Assembly: GCF_902635505.1 (NCBI RefSeq)
Contig: NC_045430.1
Span: forward strand, 131,889,425 to 131,953,424
DNA length: 64,000 bases
Direction of reading: 5' to 3'
DNA from: Sarcophilus harrisii
Lineage: Eukaryota > Chordata > Mammalia > Dasyuromorphia > Dasyuridae
In this document: one piece after another, positions 55,720-64,000 of the stretch
Layout: the number at the start of each line of letters is the position of its first letter
How positions within the stretch are numbered: position 1 is the stretch's first letter
Translations under genes and position numbers: made by a program
Notes under the pieces: generated by a model
Seen by the model: the letters and a program-made list of their open reading frames with translations, nothing else
What the model was told of the DNA's origin: nothing
Databases searched by the model: none

Positions 55720-56345
55720 TGGCCCTCATCATCTCTCCTTTGGATTAGTATAATGATCCACTCAATATCAAGAAAATTTTCTAAGGCATAAATCTGACTA
55801 TATCACAGCTCCTATTCTTGCCAATGATTCCAGTAATTCCTATTGCATCCAAGATCATATATAGAAACTGCTCTCTTGGGCATTTAAAGCTCTTTACAGC
55901 CTCACCTCTTTCTACCTTTCCAACCTTAGACTTTACTTTCTTCCCCAACTATGATTTAGCTTTCCTGACCTATTTGCAGTTCCTAACACAGGGCACTGCA
56001 TATCCCACCTCAGTGCTTTTTAACTGACTGTCCCTCATTAGTGGTACGCTCTGCTCCTTTATTTCTGCCCTTTAGATGACCAGGCTTCCTTCAAAACTGA
56101 GATTAAATCCTACCTCTTGCAGAAGGTCTTTCCTCATACTCTTTGCTGTTAATGCCTCCCAATTTTAGATTACCTTCATTTATTCTGTATATCTCTTGTA
56201 CACATCTAATTTACATAGTGTCTTCCCATAAGAATTACCTTCTTTGAGTAAAAATTCTGGTTTTGTCTTCTTTTTATCCTTAGAGCCTTACAAAACACCT
56301 GGAACATAAGCACTTAATAAATACTTGTTGATTTATGGATTGACT
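55720..56345 (+). mobile_element. L2 LINE 3' region
   Basis: 'atttaaagctctttacagcc', 'attaaatcctacctcttgca', 'gaaggtctttcctcatactc', 'acacctggaacataagcact' and terminal 'atttatggattgactgattg'. Frame decayed. Confidence 0.75.
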
Positions 56346-56374
56346 GATTGAAATGACCTCTCTCTATAAAATAT

Positions 56375-56600
56375 TCCTAGCAACATCATTTATAATATTT
56401 AAAAAAGGAAACAAACTATGTGCTTTATGCCTATGGAATGACTGAATAAATTATTATATATGAATATAATGGAATATTGTATTGTAAAAAATGAGGAATA
56501 TGAAGAATTCATAATAGAAGACTTCTGAATTTATGCAGAACCAAAAAAGCAGCATACACACTATTAGCACAATATAAATAAAGGCAGCACTAGCAGCAAT
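56375..56600 (+). mobile_element. Old L1 3' fragment
   Basis: 'ggaatgactgaataaattat', 'atataatggaatattgtatt', 'atttatgcagaaccaaaaaa' follow the L1 ORF2 end order seen at 29450-29590. Diverged. Confidence 0.55.
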
Positions 56601-58394
56601 AAAATTCATCCTAAATGTATAGTACTTTGACACAGTTAGGCTGTCCCCAACATGAGCATGGAAATGTCATTGTAGAACTAAGAGGGAAGTAGAATAGATA
56701 TTTCTAGCTTTTTCTCTTCTGACTTGTCTCCAGAACACTTTAATCCTGTAAGTAGGAGGTTGGGGCCAGAAGTTTGGTCACTCTTCAATCCTCAGAAAAT
56801 TGCTTACCAGACTAGAATTATAGCTATCTCTTCCTTAAATATCATTAGTTTAGGGGCTGTAGATTTCAGATTCAAGTTAACTTCTCATCATTGTTCATTA
56901 ATGTGGAAAGGAAGACCTAAACTCACATCCAAGGCTTGACTCCCTTTCCACCATGTACTATACCAGTTTTACCATGAACACACATAGCACATAGCGGAGA
57001 AGTCCATTATCAAAGTCTAAAATAAAGCAGAAATCAGAGGAGGTATACACATGGAAATCTATACCAGACAATACAGAGTGAAGACACTGTATATTGAAGG
57101 AGGGGACATAACTCAACTCAACCAAGAGAAGAGTTCCAGATCTCAATCAAAGGAGAAATTCCCAAAAGTATTACAAGCTGGAGACATAATGAAGACTGCC
57201 AGCTTCTCTCATGTCAGCTTTTCTCCAAGGATTATTCTGCTGAAGCAGCCTGAATTTAGTATTGTCCTTCTCTTTCAAAGCTCCAAAAGTAACTGTAGAA
57301 CACAAAGAGTGGAGAGACTCAAAGTCAAGGGACTGAATCTCTCCTCTCTCCCATTTTCACCTACTTCACTGGCAAACACAGCAGCATGTTTGCATTTTGT
57401 GTTTCTACCAATGAGAAGAGAGTCTCATATCAATGGGCTTTGGGATTTAGATTACATTGGCCAAGTGAATATATATACATCTTTTGCTTCTCTTAATGAT
57501 CAATAAATAAAGGAAGTATAATTACATGCGTAATTATTCATAATCATCTTTTGTTATTTTCTCATACTTTTAAATAATGTCTTTTGTTCTTTTCCATATA
57601 TTTGAAAGCTTTAAATTTTTTACAGAAATTAAAATGAAATCTATTTTTAAAACTAAGAAAAAATAGATGATGATTAAAAAAACAAGAAGAAGCAACCTCA
57701 CATTTTTGCCATTCATCAGGTGAGATTTTTTGTTTTTTGTGTGTGGGTTTTTTTTTCTACTGGGAAACTAGAAGGGGAAAGTAATGGGAATTGGTTGGAA
57801 AGAGGATAGTTTTTGATTGGATAATGTCACTAATATGTGTGCATGAGGGGGGAGTTTCTTGTTAGGAAACTTCAGAGTTGGAAGTCTTAGTAATTCTTAA
57901 GTACATACCGAGTAAGTGGGTCTGTATACTGCTGATATTGAGGTTAAGACAGGCTTTTAATTGAATACATTAATGAGTTTCTGAGTTATGAACTATGGAG
58001 GAGGCCGTATTGACTGAGATTTTCAGAAGTTTAAGCCATGATTTCAAGGATAGTAAATAGGGTGGGACTTTATAAGTTAGCCAGTGTATAGACCTGACAG
58101 TACAGTTCAGTAATATTGGAGGAGCAGAGATGGAGCTAAACTTGTGCCAGAGATCAGGAAACTTAATGTCGGGGAATGAATGAAAAAAGACCAAAGCAAT
58201 ATGACTCCCTAGTTACATAGAAATAGTTGGCATGGAACAGACTTTGTTTCTGCTGTGATAAACCTAATGATCTGTCTGGGCACTGGACGAAGCTTGTGAG
58301 GATTGAAGGGGCTTGAACTAGTAAGGAAGGGGAGCAAACAGCTGGGCAAGAGTCCAGAATGCTCACAGCCAAGGGGCAGAGCTCACCCTGAAGT
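56601..58394. other. Unassigned sequence with a 151-codon frame
   Basis: About 1.8 kb without a recognised repeat. The frame at 57051-57506 (+) is the longest here not obviously caused by a repeat: 151 codons, Ser/Lys/Gln-rich in its first part, no transmembrane segment, no known motif, no poly-A context that marks a gene. It could be chance or a decayed element. No function is proposed. Confidence 0.3.
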
Positions 58395-58605
58395 AAGGAC
58401 TGACCTCATAAGGTGCTTGAAGGTTTGCAAAGAGCTCTAGAAGTATTAACAATTCTGTGAGGTAAGGGTCTACAGGCAGTCCTCCCTTTGTATGGCTAAG
58501 GAAAACTAAACCTCAGAGATGTTCAACTCTCTTGCCCATGGTCCCACAACTAGTTTCAGAGACAAGATTTCAATAGTTATCTTGCTATCTCAGGCTGCAG
58601 CCCAT
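58395..58605 (-). mobile_element. MIR-type SINE fragment
   Basis: 'gtttgcaaagagctctagaa', 'attctgtgaggtaagggtct', 'ctaaacctcagagatgttca', 'cttgcccatggtcccacaac': reverse order. Confidence 0.55.
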
Positions 58606-58694
58606 TTTCCATTAAAGAAACTATGGCTTCTGCACATAAAGTAAGAGGAAAGACTGGAGTTAAAGAAAACATTTCCTTTATGCTTTTCCTGCTT

Positions 58695-58975
58695 TCAGAA
58701 ATGATAATAATAATGAAAACTAACATATAATGCTTCTTGTGTGTCAGGCTCTGTGCTAAGCACTTTACAATTATTATCTCATCTTGAGATGAGACAACAA
58801 CCCTGGGAGGTAAGCACTGTTTCACCCCTATTTTATAGATCAGGAAATTAAGGCAGAAAGAGCGTTAGTGACTTGTCCTGGATCACACAACTCTTAAGTG
58901 TCTGAAGCTGGATTTGAATTCAGGTCTTCCTGCCTCCAGATCCAGTGTCCTATCCACTTGACTATCTAGCTGCCC
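58695..58975 (-). mobile_element. MIR-type SINE, full length
   Basis: 'aggctctgtgctaagcactt', 'attatctcatcttgagatga', 'tatagatcaggaaattaagg', 'gtgacttgtcctggatcaca', 'tgaattcaggtcttcctgcc', ending 'gactatctagctgccc'. About 280 bp, the most complete MIR-type copy here. Confidence 0.8.
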
Positions 58976-59859
58976 ATGAAGTCTCTGGGGCTCTAGGGAA
59001 GAGAAAGAAGAGAAAAAAAAGCAAAGTTCTGATTCTTTGGGCATGTGGAAGTTGCATTGCTTGGAATTTAAAGTAGAGTGTATATAACCAGAGGTTCATC
59101 ACAAAGCTCTGGGTTGACATGGACTATTTCAATCTCGATTTTATTTTATATTTATCATTCTCTGTCTTATATTCCCACCTGCACCTCAGAACATGTGAAT
59201 GGGAGCTGAGCCTTTTTCTCTCTCACTATGCCCCTGCAAGCCACCCAGATTAACAAGGCATGTAACATAGAACAAATTGATTAAGAGTCACATAAAGACT
59301 AGAGGAAGGATTTACAGAGAAACAGTGATAGTGTACCTTCTGGCAACTGCCACCCCTCCTCAGCCCTGCCACCAAAGGAGGTCTCACAGCCTCTATAAAT
59401 CTAATGACACTAATTAGTTAAGTCTCTGAATCATGAATGGCTATTGCAGGTGTTAGGGTTAGTTGAGAGGTACTAGCCTCTTCCTCCCTGTTGTTGCCAC
59501 CCTTTTTTGTTCTACCATCTGCTGGCTTCGTCCTGGCTCTTGGCCAATGCTATTTTTTGACTTTTCACCATTGCTGCCTGTGCCATGTTTTCCCCAGCAT
59601 AGCCCTGCAGCTCCCACCTTGGCTTAAGAACTCCTTGTCGTTTGCCCAACAGCTACAGCTCAGTCTATTGCTACAGACTCACGTTCATCATCCTTGCCAT
59701 AATCAAGGAAGTTTGTTTGCCCTGTGACTCTCACTTTTTCAGAAATACCTGTTCCCAGCTATTATCATTTTTAATAGGCATGTACCCTAGGGCTTTTCTT
59801 CTGCTCCATATGTGGAAGAAACCATAGGATATGGCTCCAATCAAACTCTAGAGTACAAA
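58976..59859. other. Unassigned intergenic sequence
   Basis: No recognised element or gene. Overlapping frames at 59491-59827 are short and motif-free. Confidence 0.35.
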
Positions 59860-60290
59860 ACTAACCATCATAGTCATCCACACCCTACCCATCAACCAAA
59901 CCAAGCTTACCACCTCCAAATATTCCATTCCACACACACACCACATTCAGCACCCCTACTACCACCCCCACCATCAAGCCAATTATCCCAATTATTCCAC
60001 ATATATATCATCACACCACAGTGCACCAAATTATGTGAGAGCTTCAACCATAGAAATCTACCAGCCCTCACACAACATGTTGGCTGCTTTAAACAACTTT
60101 ATATTTCAAAGACCCTCAACCAGACGATCTCATACTGTTATATGAAAGCAAAATAACTAACCCAAGCACTCAAAATAAAATAAAATAAAAAAAAATATAA
60201 ATCAAAACAAGCAAACACCATACCAAACCAACCATTTCCAATCACCTCATCTAATCAGTCCACCTACAACTACCACCAACACACCGCCCA
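59860..60290. other. Strongly G-poor, A+C-rich tract
   Basis: On the plus strand G is very rare: 3 in the 120 bases 59881-60000 and 1 in 60181-60240, while C and A dominate. A 114-codon frame through it is His/Pro/Thr/Gln-rich only because of this bias. It is not a clean microsatellite (no fixed unit) apart from AAAAT repeats at 60168-60195. Origin unknown. Confidence 0.6.
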
Positions 60291-60304
60291 GGGTTGTTGA
60301 AGGC

Positions 60305-60425
60305 TCAAATGGAATAAAATATAATATATAGAAATATTGTAATGTTATATAGAATAATATAGAATATATGGAATTATATAGAATAATATAGAAATATGAT
60401 AAAATATATAAAACAAATATTATAA
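60305..60425. repeat. AT-rich cryptic repeat (ATATAGAAT-like units)
   Basis: Imperfect reiteration of 'atatagaataatatagaa'-type units, with no coding or element signature. Confidence 0.75.
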
Positions 60426-60960
60426 ATTCATGTTAGACTTAGGTAGGAACCCAAGCATTCAAGAAGGAACAGAAAAAAGGATGGTAGGATTGAGACTATA
60501 AAGGGAAGTCAGAACAGAGCCCATGGCTTGGCAGAAGGACTCTAAAAGGAATGAGGTCCAGAGAGAATGAGAAGGATAAGAGGGGAAATGTCAGATTTCA
60601 GGATTATGGATATAGTCTAGGTATGAGTGATAATGCAAGCTAAATGATGGCTTCCTCTTGGAGTGGGGGAAGAGTTGAGGTGGGGTAAAGATGTAAGTCA
60701 GGGAAATATAAGAGGTTGATGACTTGGAGGATCAGGGTGCATCAGGGGACATCACTATGTACACTGAAGTTGCCATATGTGAACCAGAGGTTAGGGTAAA
60801 AAGGAAAACTGAGTTAAATTTGGGAGTCTTTGAGAAAGTAGAGGAAATTACTTGGAAGCCAATAGGTGAGTCAATAAAGTTCTTAAAAAAGGTGAAATGG
60901 ACAGAGAAAATCTCAAAAGAAGAAAAATTACTGATCTGATGGTAATAAGAGGTTCTAGAG

Positions 60961-61152
60961 CTGGGATCCTCAAACTACAGCCTGCGGGCCAGATGCAGCA
61001 GCTTAGGATGATTATCACCCTCATCCAGGGCTATGAAGTTTCTTTATTTAAAGGCCCACAAAACAAAGTTTTTGTTTTTACTATAGTCCGGCCCTCCAAC
61101 AGTCTGAGGGACAGTGAACTGGCCCCCTATTTTAAAAGTTTGAGGACCCCTG
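60961..61152 (+). mobile_element. Short non-autonomous hAT transposon, copy 3
   Basis: 192 bp with ends CTGGGATCCTCAAACT and AGTTTGAGGACCCCTG. A perfect 8-bp TSD, TTCTAGAG, lies at 60953-60960 and 61153-61160. Internal text 'agggctatgaagtttcttta' is shared with the other two copies, all in the same orientation. Confidence 0.93.
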
Positions 61153-61257
61153 TTCTAGAGGGTCATTTGAAGAGAAAGGAACATACCCAATTCTCTACCT
61201 GATAGTGTATTGGGTGCCATGACAGGAGAGGAAGCCAGTGCTAAAGAGGATGGCAAG

Positions 61258-61415
61258 GGGGCAGTTAGGTGGTGCAGTGGATAGAGCACTAGCCCTGAAG
61301 TCAGGAGGATGCAAGTTCAAATCTGGTCTCAGACACTTAACATGTTCTTGCTATGTGACCCTGGGCAAGTTACTTAACCCCAATTGCCTCAGCAAAAAAA
61401 AAAAAAAAAAAAAAA
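61258..61415 (+). mobile_element. Young marsupial tRNA-type SINE
   Basis: Head GGGGCAGTTAGGTGGTGCAG, body 'tgaccctgggcaagttactt', end 'attgcctcagc' and an uninterrupted poly-A tail of about 20 A. A perfect 11-bp TSD, AGGATGGCAAG, lies at 61247-61257 and 61416-61426. The pure tail and exact TSD suggest a recent insertion. Confidence 0.95.
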
Positions 61416-61727
61416 AGGATGGCAAGAAATCAAATGTATTATAAAAAGGGAGGTCTTGTTCCTTAAGAACAAAAAGATGGAAAGAATGGGATAGAAATCT
61501 TGGATGAAAACAAGTTTGTTAATGGTAGAATGGGGTTTCAGAGGACACAACCAAGGAAAAGAAGATAGGGAGTGAGGGAAAATAGGTTGGAATTGGATTA
61601 GAATGATGGAGCAGAGAATGGTAGAGTCAGAGCTCTGACTAGCAGTTATGGCCAATAAGGCACATACCACAAATTGTGCTATGGAGAAAGATCCACAAGA
61701 GCCATTCTAAAATTGGCTTTAAAAGGT

Positions 61728-64000
61728 AAATTCAGTATTGATGCTAAAATCTTAAATAAGATATTAGCAAAAGACTACAGAAAATCATCTCCAAGATAAT
61801 ACACTATGATCAAGTAGGATTTATACCAGGAATGCAGGGCTGGTTCAATATTAGGAAAACTATCAATATAATTGGCCATGTCAATAACCAAATTAACAAA
61901 AACCATATGATCATCTCAATAGATGCAGAAAAGCATTTGATAAAATCCAACATCCATTCCTATTAAAAACACTTGAGAGTATAGGAATAAATGGACTTTT
62001 CCTTAAAATAATCAGCAGCATCTATTTAAAACCATCAGTAAGCATCATATGTAATGGAGACAAACTGCAACCATTCCCAATAAGATCTGAGTGAAACAAG
62101 GTTGCCCACTATCACCGTTACTATTTAATATTGTATTAGAAACGCTAGCTATAGCAATAAGAGCTGAGAAAGAGATTAAAGGAATAAGAATAGGCAATGA
62201 GGAAGCCAAATTATCACTCTTTGCCGATGACATGATGGTATACTTAGAGAACCCCAGAGATTCTGCTAAAAAGTTATTAGAAATAATCCACAACTTTAGC
62301 AAAGTTGCTGGTTATAAAATAAACCCACATAAGTCATCAGCATTCTTATATATCACTAACAAAATCCAACAGTCAGAGTTACAAAGAGAAATTCCATTTA
62401 AAGTAACTACTGATAATATAAAATATTTAGGAATCTATCTGCCAAGGGAAAATCAGAAACTTTATGAGCAAAATTACAGACCACTTTTCACACAAATTAA
62501 GTCTGATCTAACCAATTGAAAATATTAAATGCTCTTGGATAGGGCGAGCAAATATAATAAAGATGACAATATTACCTAAACTAATCTATTTATTTAGTGC
62601 TATACCAATCAGACTCCCAAAAACTATTTTAATGACCTAGAAAAATAACAACAAAGTTCATATGGAAAAACAAAAGGTCAAGAATTTCAAGGGAATTAAT
62701 GAAAAAAAAATCAAATGATGGTGGCTTAGCTGTACCAGATCTAAAACTATACTATAGAGCAGCAGTTACCAAAACTATTTGGTATTGGCTAAGGAATAGA
62801 TTAGTTGATCAGTGGAATAGATTAGGTTCAAGGGATAAAACAGTCAACAAATATAGCAACCTAGTCTTTGACAAACCCAAAGATCCCAGCTTTTGGGATA
62901 AGAACTTACTGTTTGATAAAATTGCTGGAAAATTGGAAACTAATATGGCAGAAACTAGGCATTGATCCATACTTAACGCCAGATACCAAGATAAGGTCAA
63001 AATGGGTTCATGACCTAGGCATAAAGAATGAAATTATTAATAAATTAGAGGAACATAGGATAGTTTACCTCTCAGACCTGTGGAAGGGGAAGGTTTTTAT
63101 GACCAAAGCAGAACTAGAGATCATTACTGATCACAAAATAGAAAATTTCGATTATACCAAACTGAAAAGTTTTTGTACAAACAAAACTAATGCAGACAAG
63201 ATTAGAAGGGAAGCAATAAACTGGGAAAATATTTTTACAGTCAAAGGTTCTGATAAAGGCCTCATTTCCAAAATATATAGAGAATTAACTCTAATTTATA
63301 AAAAATCAAGCCATTCTCCAATTGAAAATGGTCAAAGGATATGAACAGACAATTCTCAGATGAAGAAATTGAAACTATTTCTAGTCATATGAAAAAATGC
63401 TCCAAGTCATTATTAATCAGAGAAATGCAAATTAAGACAACTCTAAGATACCACTACACACCCTGTCAGATTGGCTAAGATGACAGGAAAAATAATGATG
63501 ATTGTTGGAGGGGATGTGGGAAAACTGGGACATTGATTCATTGTTGGTGGAGTTGTGAACGAATCCAACCATTTTGGAGAGTAGTTTGGAACTATGCTCA
63601 AAAAGTTATCAAACTGTGCATACCCTTTGATCCAGCAGTGTTACTACTGGGATTATATCCCAAAGAGATTATAAAGAAGGGAAAGGGACCTGTATGTGCA
63701 CGAATGTTTGTGGCAGCCCTTTGTAGTGGCTAGAAACTGGAAACTGAATGGATGTCCATCAGTTGGAGAATGGCTGAATAAATTGTGGTATATGAAAATT
63801 ATGGAATATTACTGTTCTGTAAGAAATGACCAACAGGATGATTTCAGAAAGGCCTGGAGAGACTTACACGAACTGATGCTGAGTGAAATGAGCAGGACCA
63901 GGAGATCATTATATACTTCAACAACAATACTAGATGATGACTAGTCCTGATGGATCAGGCCATCCTCAGCAACAAGATCAACCAAATCATTTCTAATGGA
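61728..64000 (+). mobile_element. L1 LINE, ORF2 RT to C-terminus, runs off window
   Basis: 5'-truncated L1 beginning in the RT fingers ('gatgctaaaatcttaaataa'; [14 protein letters not shown] near 61815). Palm motif [12 protein letters not shown] at 62094-62129 and an intact catalytic FADD in [12 protein letters not shown] at 62212-62247. Thumb [18 protein letters not shown], then GGLAVPDLKLYYR near 62715. The C-terminus includes MIHCWWSCERIQPFWRVVWN (63533) and FRKAWRDLHELMLSEM (63842). At least four frame changes or stops separate the segments, so it is not functional. The 3' UTR and tail lie beyond the window. Confidence 0.92.

Larger units (their letters stand above)
60430..61660 (-). mobile_element. 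L2 LINE 5' (endonuclease-side) region, interrupted
   Basis: Plus-strand text such as 'tgatgacttggaggatcagg', 'atgtacactgaagttgcca' resembles the reverse complement of the L2 endonuclease region. It is interrupted by a hAT (60961-61152) and a SINE (61258-61415). Purine-rich here, no frame left. Assignment is by general resemblance. Confidence 0.4.

Noticed and set aside
59860-60290. Nuclear copy of mitochondrial DNA
   Set aside because: The G-poor bias suggested it, but no mitochondrial gene, tRNA or rRNA could be read. Kept only as a composition anomaly.
62091-63944. Host genes from several open frames of 66-158 codons
   Set aside because: All are segments of one L1 ORF2, in the correct order with RT motifs.

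Overview
This window is marsupial intergenic DNA built almost entirely from layered transposable elements. The organism call rests on the element set: a tRNA-type SINE (GGGGCAGCTAGGTGGTGCAG head), marsupial-type L1 3' ends, an RTE LINE with SINEs that share its 3' tail, BovB-like RTE sequence, very abundant L2/MIR/CR1-L3, and a short hAT family. The SINE and L1 types fit an Australian marsupial such as a dasyurid, but that is recalled similarity, not a search. I found no convincing host protein-coding gene, structural RNA gene or CRISPR array. Most open frames fall in LINE coding remnants, microsatellites or SINEs.

Layout. 1-10 kb: L2 (+), a 5'-truncated L1 (-) with target-site duplication (TSD), two SINEs, an L2 (-), a long CR1/L3 (-) and a CR1/L3 (+) split by an L1 tail. 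10-14.7 kb: a BovB-like RTE tail, MIR and old L1 pieces, plus a GC-richer unassigned block at 12.6-12.9 kb. 14.8-19.4 kb: an old L1-like element (-), ORF1 and endonuclease remnants visible, cut by a SINE tail, a younger L1 (-) that itself holds a SINE, and a younger L1 (+). 19.5-29 kb: L2, CR1, MIR, the first short hAT copy and an L1 with an exact 12-bp TSD. 29-34 kb: a SINE and an L1 inside an older LINE tail, a CR1/L3 (+) holding a SINE, and the second hAT copy.

34-41 kb is mostly unassigned sequence with L2, an L1 ORF2 piece and two copies of another hAT-like repeat, one inside an L2. 41.2-42.6 kb holds a ~290-bp inverted repeat with arms about 95% identical by eye; its loop has a perfect 18-bp hairpin and a long polypyrimidine tract. 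43-47 kb: L2 (+), SINE, a probable solo LTR, microsatellites, CR1 (-) and an L1 ORF2 piece with an internal deletion. 48.2-52.05 kb: a nearly full-length but decayed RTE LINE with a SINE in its RT domain and a SINE body directly upstream.

52-61 kb: old L1, L2 and MIR pieces, an unassigned 151-codon frame and a strikingly G-poor tract near 59.9-60.3 kb. 60.4-64 kb: an L2 (-) carrying the third hAT copy (perfect 8-bp TSD) and a young SINE, then a 5'-truncated L1 (+) with readable RT motifs that runs off the window end.

The elements do not form a host pathway. The functional relations that can be read are parasitic ones: RTE LINE with RTE-tailed SINEs, L1 with the poly-A SINE, and nested insertions that give relative ages. 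All family names come from recognition without a database search; percent identities and junctions were counted by eye.
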